Assembly (NCBI RefSeq): GCF_017874375.1
Contig: NZ_JAGGLK010000003.1
Location: forward strand, 1 to 64,000
Source of the DNA: Methanohalophilus levihalophilus
Lineage (GTDB): Archaea > Halobacteriota > Methanosarcinia > Methanosarcinales > Methanosarcinaceae
DNA length: 64,000 nucleotides
Reading direction: 5' to 3'
Position 1 is the first letter of the stretch. Every line of letters starts with the position of its first letter. The notes under the pieces were generated by a model that saw only the letters and a list, made by a program, of their open reading frames with translations, was not told the origin of the DNA and searched no databases. This document shows positions 1 through 8,740 of this stretch, in pieces. Made by a program: the position numbers and the translations under genes.

Positions 1-48
1 TTGTATATTGTACTAAAGTACGCGAGTCTTTGGGAACTATACATCGCT

Positions 49-108
49 GCTGTGCTCACTCTACTTTTACCTACTCAATTTTTTTCTGAGTAATCGACTA
101 TCAACGAG
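49..108 (+). repeat. Direct repeat copy 1 (~60 bp)
   Basis: This is the first of two near-identical ~60 bp units. Both open with GCTGTGCTCACTCTACTTTT and share a T-rich centre and a TATCAA(C/T)GAG end. The first ~37 bases are identical to the copy at 171. The two copies start 122 bp apart. No coding potential was seen. They could be remnants of a small dispersed repeat or of duplicated non-coding DNA. Confidence 0.8.
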
Positions 109-147
109 CTGGAAGTCTTGTTGAGCGGAGCGAAACAGACGTGTTCT

Positions 148-165
148 CCCGAAGCGCAATTCGGG
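148..165. other. Short inverted repeat between the repeat copies
   Basis: CCCGAA-GCGCAA-TTCGGG forms a perfect 6-bp stem with a 6-nt loop. It lies in the spacer between the two direct-repeat copies, in a stretch richer in GC than its surroundings. It may be part of a transcribed structure or a terminator of a gene lying left of the window. No T-run follows directly. Confidence 0.4.
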
Positions 166-170
166 CGTCG

Positions 171-231
171 GCTGTGCTCACTCTACTTTTACCTACTCAA
201 TTTTTTTCCTGATTAATCTACTATCAATGAG
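171..231 (+). repeat. Direct repeat copy 2 (~60 bp)
   Basis: Second copy of the unit at 49-108. It diverges only in its last third (CCTGATTAATCTACT versus CTGAGTAATCGACT). The stretch 232-358 that follows holds only AT-rich possible promoter sequence (TTATTTATAA near 247, AGTATACTTT near 320) for the gene at 359. Confidence 0.8.
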
Positions 232-358
232 TTCCATCTCTACATTTCTGGTGAGCTTATTTATAAGAGAAATGGAGATTTGAAGAAATTCGCATTTCAA
301 AAACCCTATATGAAATGAAAAGTATACTTTCAGACAGTAATGGGTCTTGGTGTTTTTG

Positions 359-730
359 ATGGCAAAGAGAACTCTTGTTTTTGTTTACAATGCTGACAGT
401 GGATTGATGAATGAAATGAAAGATTATTTTCACAAAATAGTTTCTCCTTCCACATACGGTTGTAATCTTTGTGCTCTCACATACAGCAACACTGGAATGA
501 AAAGTGATTGGAAGTCTTTTGTAGACGATCTTGGCTTGCCTGTTAAGTTTTTGCACAAGGATGAGTTCAGGCAGACATACGGAAAAATGGAAGCTTCATT
601 CCCATGTGCTTTTATGGATGAAGACGGGGAACTATCCCTTCTCATCACATCAGATGAAATTAACCAGAAGACAGATCTTGAAGATCTTAAGAATCTGGTT
701 AAGGACAAAGTTGAAAACATGGATAACTGA
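359..730 (+). CDS. Conserved hypothetical protein, 123 aa
   Basis: I do not recognise a named family. It is a small soluble protein. It opens with a hydrophobic strand (TLVFVYNADSG) and an N-terminal GCNLCALTY segment with a CxxC pair, and ends in a charged helical tail. ATG 359 is chosen. TTG 347 in the same frame would add four residues, and neither start has a clear Shine-Dalgarno, so a short or absent leader is likely. A T-run after the stop (about 749-760) could terminate it. The fold recalls thioredoxin-like or small-molecule-binding proteins, but this is only an impression. Stop TGA. Confidence 0.7.
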   Translation: MAKRTLVFVYNADSGLMNEMKDYFHKIVSPSTYGCNLCALTYSNTGMKSDWKSFVDDLGLPVKFLHKDEFRQTYGKMEASFPCAFMDEDGELSLLITSDEINQKTDLEDLKNLVKDKVENMDN

Positions 731-829
731 AGTTTGATAATCCATAATTTCATTTTTTTTCATAAGGGCCAGTTACCACTACCTATAATTGGAATTGCTT
801 CCAATATTTCTTCAGAAAGGGGTTTGATC

Positions 830-2257
830 ATGAAACAATACGATCTTATCATCATCGGTACTGGCTCTGCGATGAACTATATTGGTTCAATTCTTCAGGA
901 ACATCCTGAAATGAAACTTGCCGTTATTGACAAGGATGACCCGGGTGGGATATGTCTCACGAGAGGTTGTATCCCTTCCAAAATGCTCCTTTATCCGGCA
1001 GAACTTGTTCGAAACATTGAAATTGCAAGAAACTTTGGAATACATAGCAGGATTGACAACATAGATTTCAATACAGTCATGGAAAGAATGCGAAAATCAA
1101 TCTCTTCTGACATTGAAATGATTCGTAGTGGTCTTCAGGAGACAGAAGATTTCGATTACTATCCGGAGGTTGCTGAATTCATATCGCCCTACACTTTGAA
1201 AGTAGGAGATGAAACAATTACTGCCTCCATGATCTTCTTATGCACCGGCTCAAAAACCCTTATTCCACCAATAAAAGGCCTTGAAAATACTGAATACCTG
1301 ACCAGCGATACTGTTCTCCAGATGACTTCTCTTCCGAACAGCATCGTTATTATTGGGGCAGGCTATATCGCAGCGGAATATGGGCATTTCTTTTCGGCAA
1401 TGGGTAGCAAAGTTACCATAATAGGCAGAGGCAATCGTGTTCTATCTCAGGAAGAACCGGAAATCTCCATATTGGTCCGGAGAGAAATGGAGCAGTACAT
1501 GGAAATTTTAACCGGCTATGACGTGACTGAAGTTCGTGAGGAAAACGGTAAGAAAGTAGTAGCAGGGACTTCGTCAGAAGATGGTTCCCAGCTGGAAATC
1601 GAAGCAGAAGCAATTCTGGTAGCAACGGGAAGGGCTTCAAATTCTGATATACTCCATCCTGAAAAAGGTAATGTTGAAGTTGATGAAAGAGGCTGGATCA
1701 AAGTAAACGAACATCTTGAGACCACGTCCCCCAATGTTTGGGCTTTTGGTGATTCAAATGGACAATACCTGTTCAAACATGTGGGAAACCATGAATCTAC
1801 CGTTGTCTATCGCAATGCTATCCTAAAACACGATGTAAGTGTTGATTATCACGCAGTTCCACATGCAGTGTTCTCATGGCCTGAAATTGCTGGGTTAGGT
1901 ATGAGCGAAAATGCAGCAATCGAACACTATGGGGAAGAAAAGATTTCCATTGGCTTCCAACCCTTTGAGGGCACCGGGAAAGGCCTTGCCATGGGTCTTA
2001 AGAACTACTTTGTGAAGGTTATCCTTGAAGCAGAATCCCAAAAAATATTAGGTGCTCATATAATCGGGCCTGAAGCTTCAGTTCTAATTCATGAATTCAT
2101 TCCATTAATGTATACCGAAACACAGAATGTATATCCGCTAATCTATTCAATGGATATCCACCCCTCACTCAGCGAAGTTATAAAGCGGGCTGTAAATTCC
2201 CAGTACACTGTTAATGAATATCATTCCATTCTCATGGAAATGAATTTAATGGAATAA
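830..2257 (+). CDS. Dihydrolipoamide dehydrogenase-like flavoprotein disulfide reductase
   Basis: This 475-aa protein belongs to the class I pyridine nucleotide-disulfide oxidoreductases. Visible features are an N-terminal FAD Rossmann motif (IIIGTGSA, residues 7-14), the redox pair C42/C47 in GGICLTRGCIPSK, a central NAD(P) motif (IIGAGYIAAEYG), the second FAD strand (VWAFGD), and a C-terminal dimerisation domain with the catalytic His-Glu dyad in HPSLSE. It should reduce a disulfide substrate with NAD(P)H or the reverse. No 2-oxoacid dehydrogenase genes lie nearby, so the partner is unknown. Lipoamide, mercuric ion and other thiols are all possible. An in-frame ATG lies upstream, but AGAAAGG precedes ATG 830 and the FAD motif sits correctly from there. 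Confidence 0.9.
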   Translation: MKQYDLIIIGTGSAMNYIGSILQEHPEMKLAVIDKDDPGGICLTRGCIPSKMLLYPAELVRNIEIARNFGIHSRIDNIDFNTVMERMRKSISSDIEMIRSGLQETEDFDYYPEVAEFISPYTLKVGDETITASMIFLCTGSKTLIPPIKGLENTEYLTSDTVLQMTSLPNSIVIIGAGYIAAEYGHFFSAMGSKVTIIGRGNRVLSQEEPEISILVRREMEQYMEILTGYDVTEVREENGKKVVAGTSSEDGSQLEIEAEAILVATGRASNSDILHPEKGNVEVDERGWIKVNEHLETTSPNVWAFGDSNGQYLFKHVGNHESTVVYRNAILKHDVSVDYHAVPHAVFSWPEIAGLGMSENAAIEHYGEEKISIGFQPFEGTGKGLAMGLKNYFVKVILEAESQKILGAHIIGPEASVLIHEFIPLMYTETQNVYPLIYSMDIHPSLSEVIKRAVNSQYTVNEYHSILMEMNLME

Positions 2258-2276
2258 AAAAGGGAAAAAAGAGTTT

Positions 2277-2297
2277 TCCTCCTGTTAATCAGGAGGA
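2277..2297 (-). terminator. Hairpin terminator between convergent genes
   Basis: TCCTCCTG-TTAAT-CAGGAGGA is a perfect 8-bp stem with a 5-nt loop. On the minus strand it is followed by a U-rich tract (CTCTTTTTTCCCTTTTTT), so it suits termination of the NAC gene, whose stop codon lies inside the loop and stem. It may also act on the converging flavoprotein gene. Confidence 0.6.
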
Positions 2298-2639
2298 TAA
2301 TGCGACAATTGCTTCGGCAAGGTCGCCGTTTGCATTTTTGAGAGCTTGTTTTGCCTCGTCTTCGGAGACATTTGCCTGCTCCATGACAAGCCTGATGTCG
2401 TCTTCCGGAATTTCCAACTCTCTTGCTACTTCTTCAGGGGTTCCTACTATCTGGTAAGTGTCTACTCCCTGTGCATTCATTATAGTCACGTTGGCATCAT
2501 TGAATATAATTTCACGATCTGGCATACGGATTATAACCTGTTCCACATCTGCCAACTCGTTGATGTTGATGCCCATTTGCTTCATCATCTGCTTAAGCTT
2601 CTTAGGGTTCATACCCTTTCCACCCATGCCTGGAATCAT
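2289..2639 (-). CDS. nac: Nascent polypeptide-associated complex protein (archaeal alpha-NAC)
   Basis: At 116 aa this matches archaeal NAC. It has a basic Met/Lys-rich N-terminus (GMNPKKLKQMMKQMG) for ribosome contact, a central NAC beta-barrel (about residues 28-70, including MPDREIIFNDANV), and a C-terminal UBA domain (about 76-116). Archaeal NAC is a homodimer that binds nascent chains at the ribosome exit. The start is ATG 2639. A hairpin terminator spans its stop. Confidence 0.95.
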   Translation of the reverse strand: MIPGMGGKGMNPKKLKQMMKQMGININELADVEQVIIRMPDREIIFNDANVTIMNAQGVDTYQIVGTPEEVARELEIPEDDIRLVMEQANVSEDEAKQALKNANGDLAEAIVALSS

Positions 2640-2704
2640 CCTGTATCACCTCTACTGATGTAATGCAGTTTTTATGCAAAAAAAGAAGTTTATAAAAAGT
2701 TAAA

Positions 2705-3028
2705 TTAGTGGCATCCGCCACCGCATGAACCGCAGCTGCTCATGGCTTTTGGATTATCAATAATGAAACCCTTGCCATCAGGAGTCTCGATAAAGTCGAT
2801 TTTTGCTTCATCAAGTTCTTCCTGAACATCAGGTGCCATTACAATCTTAACATCCTTATCGGTAATTGTGACGTCGTCCTCTTTTGTTTCGTTGTCAAGT
2901 GCCATACCGTACTGTACACCACTGCAACCAAGACCTGCGACAAAAATTCTCAGTGCATGGTCTTTTTTATCCTCAGACTCCATCAGGGATTTAAGTTCCT
3001 GAGCTGCGATATCAGTAATTTCTACCAT
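2705..3028 (-). CDS. HesB/IscA-family iron-sulfur cluster assembly accessory protein
   Basis: This 107-aa protein is of the A-type Fe-S carrier family. The three family cysteines are visible: one in GLGCSGVQYGM and the C-terminal pair in CGSCGGGC. The extra Gly/Cys-rich end (SSCGSCGGGCH) gives four cysteines where typical IscA has CGC, so cluster binding could differ slightly. It probably carries Fe-S clusters to methanogen enzymes. AGGAGAGAAC precedes ATG 3028. Confidence 0.9.
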   Translation of the reverse strand: MVEITDIAAQELKSLMESEDKKDHALRIFVAGLGCSGVQYGMALDNETKEDDVTITDKDVKIVMAPDVQEELDEAKIDFIETPDGKGFIIDNPKAMSSCGSCGGGCH

Positions 3029-3103
3029 TTGTTCTCTCCTTTTGTAAGTAAGTATACTTCACTTTAGCCGGGTGTTGCTATATTAAATTGTCGTGCCTAT
3101 CCA

Positions 3104-4147
3104 TTACATGAATTCAACATCGCTGTCAGACGGATTGTCTAGAATTTCAGCAGTTGATGCATTGATTTCTACTGAATTTCTTTTTCCCTTTACTTCCCAG
3201 ACAGGAACATAAACAAGTTCGGTTCGAATCGTTATGTCATCCTTCATCGGCTTAAACCGCTTATGCTCTGAAATAATTGCTTCTCCGACTGTGTTTCCGA
3301 ATTTAACGTCCTTTGTATGCTCTTCAATAATTTTTTCGAGCAAATCTCCCCGAATTTCAGCATCAGTTGTAGACGGACTTCTTATTTCATATTCGCATTC
3401 AACCTGAACGCTATTGCGAATTTCAGGAAGCGTAAACTCTTCCGAATTTCCGTTAACTGCATTGATAAAACCTTCCCCTTCGCCGGAGATATCTATCATT
3501 TTGGACTTAAATTGGTATTCTGAATGAAGGGAATAGACATACTTCCAGAAAGGAACAAACTTCAGTTCTGCATCGCTGACAGAACCAAGCTGAGGTCTTG
3601 CAATTGAAATAGCTTTATCCTTTCTGATATTAATTGGTGAAGATTTCAGGTTAAGCTCAGAAACCTGTGCCTCCTCTGCCTTAATAGAAGCAACAGGTTG
3701 TGTAACCTCCTGGTTTTGTTCACTTGATGTCGAAGTTACAAACATATTATTCTGGAAAGTGTTATCCTCAGCAATAATGTAATTCTCTTCCCTGGGTACA
3801 GCAGTTTCTGTTTCCACAAGATCGATTTCTTCACCTTCGAGATCTGCAAGCACTGCTTTTCCAATCTGGTATGCCAGTTCAGTGCGGTCCCAGATCATAA
3901 TACCTCTTCTTCTTGCATCGGCAACAGTTTCCTGTTCAGCTTCGCCTGTAACAACGAAAAGGCCTACTCCATCGGGAATATGTCTTGAAAAATCATCTAT
4001 TGAATAACGATCAAGTCCGTTTCCAAACTTAATGTACATCTTGTCTCCGTTTTTCTCAGCTATTAAATCCGCGGTACTTGAATCCATAACGTTGTACCCG
4101 GATGAGGTAAATATATCTTTCAATATTTGTGAAAGGTTATTTTTCAT
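3104..4147 (-). CDS. Restriction-endonuclease-like-fold protein, partner of the KaiC-like gene
   Basis: I choose ATG 4147 (347 aa) because GAGGTGGC stands just upstream. A TTG at 4180 would abut the preceding stop and lacks such a site. The first ~110 residues read like a degenerate PD-(D/E)XK domain: Asp in ADLIAEK, then MYIKFG where a nuclease would have ExK, and the IMIWDRTEL strand-helix common in Mrr-like domains. The glutamate of ExK is missing, so activity is doubtful. The middle is low complexity and acidic. The C-terminal half (about 190-347) is a beta-rich domain I do not recognise. It lies 33 nt after the KaiC-like gene in one transcription unit, so the two likely act together. Confidence 0.7.
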   Translation of the reverse strand: MKNNLSQILKDIFTSSGYNVMDSSTADLIAEKNGDKMYIKFGNGLDRYSIDDFSRHIPDGVGLFVVTGEAEQETVADARRRGIMIWDRTELAYQIGKAVLADLEGEEIDLVETETAVPREENYIIAEDNTFQNNMFVTSTSSEQNQEVTQPVASIKAEEAQVSELNLKSSPINIRKDKAISIARPQLGSVSDAELKFVPFWKYVYSLHSEYQFKSKMIDISGEGEGFINAVNGNSEEFTLPEIRNSVQVECEYEIRSPSTTDAEIRGDLLEKIIEEHTKDVKFGNTVGEAIISEHKRFKPMKDDITIRTELVYVPVWEVKGKRNSVEINASTAEILDNPSDSDVEFM

Positions 4148-4180
4148 GAATTGCCACCTCGTATTATGTTTTTGGCTCAA

Positions 4181-4945
4181 TTAAAGGACTCTGGTTGTGG
4201 TTTCAAGTTCAATTCCCTTGTTAGTAATATTATATGATATGGTCTTGCTGGGGGGGATCATGCCACGCATTTTTCTTATGAGAATAGATCTCTCAACTTC
4301 ACTTCCCCGCTCCTTCATCCTGAATTCAATGACTCCGTCACATATGTCCTTCATGGTATTTTCCACAGTAGTATCATGCATTCCTGAAGTCATCAGAATA
4401 AGCTGCACTGCATTTGTTGCTTTCCCCACAGAGGAAATCACTTCAATTGCTTCGACAACATTACTGAGCTCATATGCTCTCAGGAAGAAAGACATTGAGT
4501 CAATAACCCCTCTGTATCTTTCTTTCCGCGGTTCATTCACAACGGCCTTAAGTAAATTCATGGAATCGATGTTCTGTTTGATGAAGTCTTTTGCAGAAAG
4601 ATCGATGGAAAGATGTTTTGGGAGAACATTGTAAAAACGAAGGCTGTATGCGTCGATGAAATCCATCTGGTTGGTGTCAATGTATCCTTCAATATCCCAT
4701 CCGAAGTTTTTCATATCTTCTACAATTTCATTTATTGGGTGTTCGGAGGAAAAATAGTATACTTCTTCTCCACTGGTGAGACCTCCATAAACAAATTGTT
4801 GTGCGAAAACTTCCGAACTGGTGCCGGGTTCTGCCAGAAGTAATATTGTAGTTCCCGGTGGGACGCCCCCTCCCAATTGTACATCAAGACCCGCAACTCC
4901 TGTCGGTGTCCTGTAGCTACCTGATCCATCAAAACTATAGTCCAT
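4181..4945 (-). CDS. KaiC-like RecA-fold protein with degenerate P-loop
   Basis: This 254-aa protein aligns with single-domain KaiC/RadA-like ATPases of archaea (TPTGVAGLDVQLGGGVPPGTTILLL at the start). Where the family has GxxGxGKT, this one reads AEPGTSSE (residues 39-46), without the Lys and Thr. Nucleotide hydrolysis is therefore unlikely. The Walker B strand region (RYRGVIDSMSFF) keeps an Asp. The rest of the fold, including the C-terminal strand pair with ILIRKMRG, is intact, so it may be a structural or regulatory paralogue. AAGGTGA precedes ATG 4945. It is divergent from hisI. Confidence 0.85.
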   Translation of the reverse strand: MDYSFDGSGSYRTPTGVAGLDVQLGGGVPPGTTILLLAEPGTSSEVFAQQFVYGGLTSGEEVYYFSSEHPINEIVEDMKNFGWDIEGYIDTNQMDFIDAYSLRFYNVLPKHLSIDLSAKDFIKQNIDSMNLLKAVVNEPRKERYRGVIDSMSFFLRAYELSNVVEAIEVISSVGKATNAVQLILMTSGMHDTTVENTMKDICDGVIEFRMKERGSEVERSILIRKMRGMIPPSKTISYNITNKGIELETTTRVL

Positions 4946-5073
4946 CTGTTCACCTTATGATGATATGTTATGCAATGTAATTCAAAGTTAATACTAGCAA
5001 ATAGAGGATTGATTACTTTTTATATGAAGCCTCTTACTTTTTATAGTTATAGTATGTCTCAAAGGTGATTACC

Positions 5074-5436
5074 ATGATCGATCTTGATGAACTAAAGTTT
5101 GACAACGGCCTGATACCGGCAATTGCACAGGACAGTGAAACAGGTGAAGTCCTCATGTTTGCCTTCATGAACAGGGAATCTCTTGAACTCACCATCGAAA
5201 CTGGTATAATGCACTACTGGAGCCGCAGCCGACAGAAACTGTGGAAAAAAGGTGAAAGTTCAGGTCATCTTCAGACCGTAAAAGAATTGCTGGTTGACTG
5301 TGATATGGATGTCCTTCTTGCGAAAATAGAACAGGAAGGCGGGGCCTGTCACACCGGTTACAGATCATGTTTCTACCGCAACATCGAAGGTGACGTTGTT
5401 GGCAAGAAGATCTTTAATCCTGAAGACATTTACTAA
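5074..5436 (+). CDS. hisI: Phosphoribosyl-AMP cyclohydrolase (HisI)
   Basis: HisI opens the adenine ring of PR-AMP in step 3 of histidine synthesis. The 120-aa protein shows the family motif [19 protein letters not shown], the metal-site Asp and Cys cluster DCDMD, and [11 protein letters not shown] near the end. An upstream GTG at 5065 is part of the Shine-Dalgarno (AAAGGTGATT), so ATG 5074 is the start. It is a stand-alone enzyme without a HisE fusion. hisH (8741) and hisF (45172) are scattered elsewhere in the window. A TATA-like TTTTTATAG lies at about 5037. Confidence 0.95.
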   Translation: MIDLDELKFDNGLIPAIAQDSETGEVLMFAFMNRESLELTIETGIMHYWSRSRQKLWKKGESSGHLQTVKELLVDCDMDVLLAKIEQEGGACHTGYRSCFYRNIEGDVVGKKIFNPEDIY

Positions 5437-5482
5437 TTTCTTGAAGCATTGAATTAAATACATTCGCCACTATCCATTTAGC

Positions 5483-7327
5483 ATGGATAATTCCAATGAC
5501 CTGAGAGTAGTTCCTGACACCAGCGTTGTCATAGATGGGCGTATTTCCGAAAAAATACGTTCAGGAGAGTATGCTGGTGCGAAGATTTTTGTCCCGGAAG
5601 CCGTGGTTGCGGAAATTGAAGCACAGGCCAACCGTGGACTTGAAATCGGGTACAAAGGCCTTGAGGAATTGCAAGCAATTCAGGATCTGGCTCGCGAAGG
5701 AGAGGTGGATGTTTCTTTTGTTGGAATTCGTCCGGGACCGGATGAGGTTAAGCTGGCAAAGGGTGGCGAAATTGACGCTCTAATTCGTTCCGTAGGCGAG
5801 GAACTGGATGCCAAATTCGTCACAGGGGATCGAATTCAGGCTGAAGTTGCCAGAGCACGGGGAATGAATGTTGAATACCTGAAGCCCTCTTTGTTTGAAG
5901 TAACTCCACTTAAAATCGAAGATTTCTTCACAGATGATACAATGTCGGTACATCTCAAAAACGGTGTCGTTCCCATGGCAAAAAGGGGCAGTATCGGAAA
6001 TGTAGAGTTTGTACCTGTCCGTGAAACACCATGTACGTATGGGGAACTGCACTACATTTCAAGAGAACTGTCTGAAAGAGCAAGATCAGACAATGAATCC
6101 TTCATTGAATTATCGGCCTCAGGCGCATCAGTTTTGCAGATTCGTGACATGAGGATAGCTATTTCGAGTCCACCATTCTCAGACGATATCGAAATTACAG
6201 CAGTTAGACCTGTGGCCTCCGTGAGGCTTGAGGAATACCGCTTAAGCGAACAGCTAAAAGAACGTGTGTTAATGCAGCGTGGTGTCCTGATAGCCGGTCC
6301 TCCCGGAGCAGGAAAATCCACATTTGCTGCAGGGCTTGCTAATTATCTCCACGAAAACGGTTATGTTGTCAAAACCATGGAATCTCCCAGGGATCTTCAG
6401 GTGCCGACTGAAATTACACAGTATGCTCCGCTGGAAGGTGATATGGCGAATACTGCTGATGTATTGCTTCTGGTAAGACCCGATTACACCATTTATGACG
6501 AAGTTCGCAAAACCCATGATTTTGAGATATTCGGAGATATGCGGCTTGCCGGTGTCGGAATGGTTGGCGTAGTTCATGCAAACCGGGCGGTTGATGCGAT
6601 ACAACGTCTGATTGGAAGGGTTGAACTCGGTATTATTCCCCAGGTAGTTGATACTGTCGTTTTTATTGACAAGGGTGAAGTAGCAAAGGTGCAGGTTCTG
6701 GAATTTACAGTGAAAGTGCCATCTGGCATGACCGAAGCAGATCTTGCACGTCCTGTGATTGTGATTTCAGACTTCGAGAGTGGAGTGGTTGAATATGAAA
6801 TCTATACATTTGGAGAGCAGGTAGTTGTAATGCCTGTTTCGGAAGTATCAGGGAAACCCACATGGAAACTTGCTGAAAATGAAATCCGCAGCGTAATGGA
6901 ACGTTATGTAGACGGTCGCGTGGAAGTTGAGATTATTTCCGATAGCAAGGCAGTTGTCAAAGTTGCTGAGTTCGAGATCCCGCAGGTCATAGGAAAGGGT
7001 GGCTCAACCATTGACAAAATTGAAAAGCAGCTGGGAATTGGCATTGACGTGCGTGAGCTAAGTGGGAAACCTGATAAAAAAGGTGAACGAAGTAGATCTT
7101 CCTCTTCTGAACTAAGACCCGTGGTCGAGCAAACAAAACGTCACTTGATTCTTGATGTCCCGGAACTGGCTACTCGTGACGTTGAAATTCTTATCGGACA
7201 GGATTATCTTTTTACAGCTACAGTAAGCAGGCATGGGGAAGTGAAGATCCGGAAGAACTCACATGTAGCAGCGGATATTCTTGATGCCATTGAAGCAGGA
7301 GAAGCTATTGTTGTGAAATCGGTTTGA
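5483..7327 (+). CDS. PIN domain / PilT-type ATPase / KH domain protein
   Basis: This 614-aa protein has three parts. The N-terminal PIN domain (about 1-135) has acidic residues in PDTSVVIDGR, EAVVAEIE, GGEIDAL and TGDRIQAE. A PilT/VirB11-like ATPase follows, with Walker A GPPGAGKS at about 271-278. The KH RNA-binding domain has VIGKGGSTIDKIE at about 502. The combination is a conserved archaeal family thought to process or remodel RNA. Its biological role is not settled. A TATA-like GAATTAAATAC about 27 nt upstream of ATG 5483 suggests a leaderless mRNA. Confidence 0.92.
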   Translation: MDNSNDLRVVPDTSVVIDGRISEKIRSGEYAGAKIFVPEAVVAEIEAQANRGLEIGYKGLEELQAIQDLAREGEVDVSFVGIRPGPDEVKLAKGGEIDALIRSVGEELDAKFVTGDRIQAEVARARGMNVEYLKPSLFEVTPLKIEDFFTDDTMSVHLKNGVVPMAKRGSIGNVEFVPVRETPCTYGELHYISRELSERARSDNESFIELSASGASVLQIRDMRIAISSPPFSDDIEITAVRPVASVRLEEYRLSEQLKERVLMQRGVLIAGPPGAGKSTFAAGLANYLHENGYVVKTMESPRDLQVPTEITQYAPLEGDMANTADVLLLVRPDYTIYDEVRKTHDFEIFGDMRLAGVGMVGVVHANRAVDAIQRLIGRVELGIIPQVVDTVVFIDKGEVAKVQVLEFTVKVPSGMTEADLARPVIVISDFESGVVEYEIYTFGEQVVVMPVSEVSGKPTWKLAENEIRSVMERYVDGRVEVEIISDSKAVVKVAEFEIPQVIGKGGSTIDKIEKQLGIGIDVRELSGKPDKKGERSRSSSSELRPVVEQTKRHLILDVPELATRDVEILIGQDYLFTATVSRHGEVKIRKNSHVAADILDAIEAGEAIVVKSV

Positions 7328-7397
7328 TATTTGATTTCCTTCACCATTATCCTGATATATTCATAAAAACATTTTACAAATCCGGGTGATAATTACA

Positions 7398-8693
7398 ATG
7401 AGAATCTCAATTATAGGTTCCGGTTATGTTGGTTCAGTAACAGCAGCATGTTTTGCAGCTCTTGGACACGAAGTGATTTGCATTGATATAGATGAGAAGA
7501 AAGTAAGTCAAATCAATGATGGGTATCCTCCTGTATGGGAAGAAGGCCTCGAAGATCTCATGCAGAAACATGTTGGAAAGAACCTGATAGCAACTTCAGA
7601 CTACGAATACGCTGTCCAGAATACTGATATTTCATTCATTTGTGTCGGCACTCCCTCAGGCAATGATGGCGGGATTGATCTTTCCATTGTAGGCGCTGCC
7701 AGTAAGAGTCTGGGTTCTGCAATAGCCTCTAAAAGTGGCTATCATGTTGTAGTTGTCAAAAGCACGGTAGTACCCGGTACCACCGAAGATGTTGTCCTGC
7801 CCCTGATTGAAGAGTATTCCGGCCGTATCGCAGGAGAAGGTTTTGGAGTAGCGATGAATCCGGAATTTTTGCGAGAGGGGAGAGCCGTTGATGATTTCAT
7901 GAATCCTGACAAGATTGTTGTGGGTGCCATCGACGAACGCTCAGGAGCACTTGTTTCCGAGTTATATAGAGACGTTGATTGTGAAATCACTTACACCAAT
8001 CCAAAAACCGCAGAAATGATCAAGTATACAAATAATTCTCTTCTTGCAACCAAAATTTCTTTTGCAAACGAAATAGGTAATATCTGCAAAAAACTGGGTA
8101 TAGACACCTACGAAGTGATGAATGCCGTAGGGAAAGATTTCAGGCTAAGTCCTAATTTTCTTAATAGTGGCGCAGGGTTTGGAGGCTCCTGTTTTCCAAA
8201 AGATGTTCGGGCACTAATAGGAAAGGCAAAGGAAATGGATTATTATCCCTCCCTTCTTGAATCCGTAATGGAAGTAAATGAACTACAACCTCTCCAGATG
8301 GTAGAGTTGTTACAGGAGAAGATTCCTGATCTTTCAGGAAAAACCATCTCTGTTTTAGGGCTTGCTTTCAAAGGCAACACTGATGACATAAGGGAATCAC
8401 GCTCAATTCCGGTCATAAAGAAACTGCTCGAACTCGGTGCAGAAGTAAAAACATATGATCCGCTTGCATCAGAAAACATGGAGAACGTTTTTGATACAAT
8501 CACTTACTGTGAAAGCAGTGTTGAATCTCTCAGAGATGCAGATGCTTGTTTAATCATGACTGAGTGGGACGAATTCAGGGATCTGGACGAAGCTTTCTCT
8601 TTGATGAAAGGAAATCTTGTCATAGATGGTCGTCATTTGATTGATCCAGAAGCGCTGTCTACGGAAATCGAGTATGTAGGAATTTGCTGGTGA
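7398..8693 (+). CDS. UDP-glucose/GDP-mannose-type 6-dehydrogenase
   Basis: This 431-aa NAD-dependent enzyme oxidises a nucleotide sugar twice to the uronate, here most likely UDP-glucose to UDP-glucuronate. Visible features are the N-terminal Rossmann GSGYVG, the NPEFLREG substrate loop, the catalytic Cys in GFGGSCFPKD, and a C-terminal sugar-binding Rossmann domain (GLAFKGNTDDIRESRS). The product would feed surface polysaccharide or N-glycan synthesis. GGGTGAT is the Shine-Dalgarno, so ATG 7398 is the start, not GTG 7386. Specificity for UDP-ManNAc cannot be excluded from sequence alone. Confidence 0.9.
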   Translation: MRISIIGSGYVGSVTAACFAALGHEVICIDIDEKKVSQINDGYPPVWEEGLEDLMQKHVGKNLIATSDYEYAVQNTDISFICVGTPSGNDGGIDLSIVGAASKSLGSAIASKSGYHVVVVKSTVVPGTTEDVVLPLIEEYSGRIAGEGFGVAMNPEFLREGRAVDDFMNPDKIVVGAIDERSGALVSELYRDVDCEITYTNPKTAEMIKYTNNSLLATKISFANEIGNICKKLGIDTYEVMNAVGKDFRLSPNFLNSGAGFGGSCFPKDVRALIGKAKEMDYYPSLLESVMEVNELQPLQMVELLQEKIPDLSGKTISVLGLAFKGNTDDIRESRSIPVIKKLLELGAEVKTYDPLASENMENVFDTITYCESSVESLRDADACLIMTEWDEFRDLDEAFSLMKGNLVIDGRHLIDPEALSTEIEYVGICW

Positions 8694-8714
8694 CACCACG
8701 GTTCGTTAAATTGA

Positions 8715-8724
8715 TGTATTAAAA
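8715..8724 (+). promoter_or_regulatory. TATA box of hisH (leaderless)
   Basis: TGTATTAAAA is centred about 22-24 nt before ATG 8741, the usual distance from an archaeal TATA box to the transcription start. No Shine-Dalgarno is seen, so translation probably begins at the mRNA 5' end. Confidence 0.5.
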
Positions 8725-8740
8725 CCATTACTTAATCACC

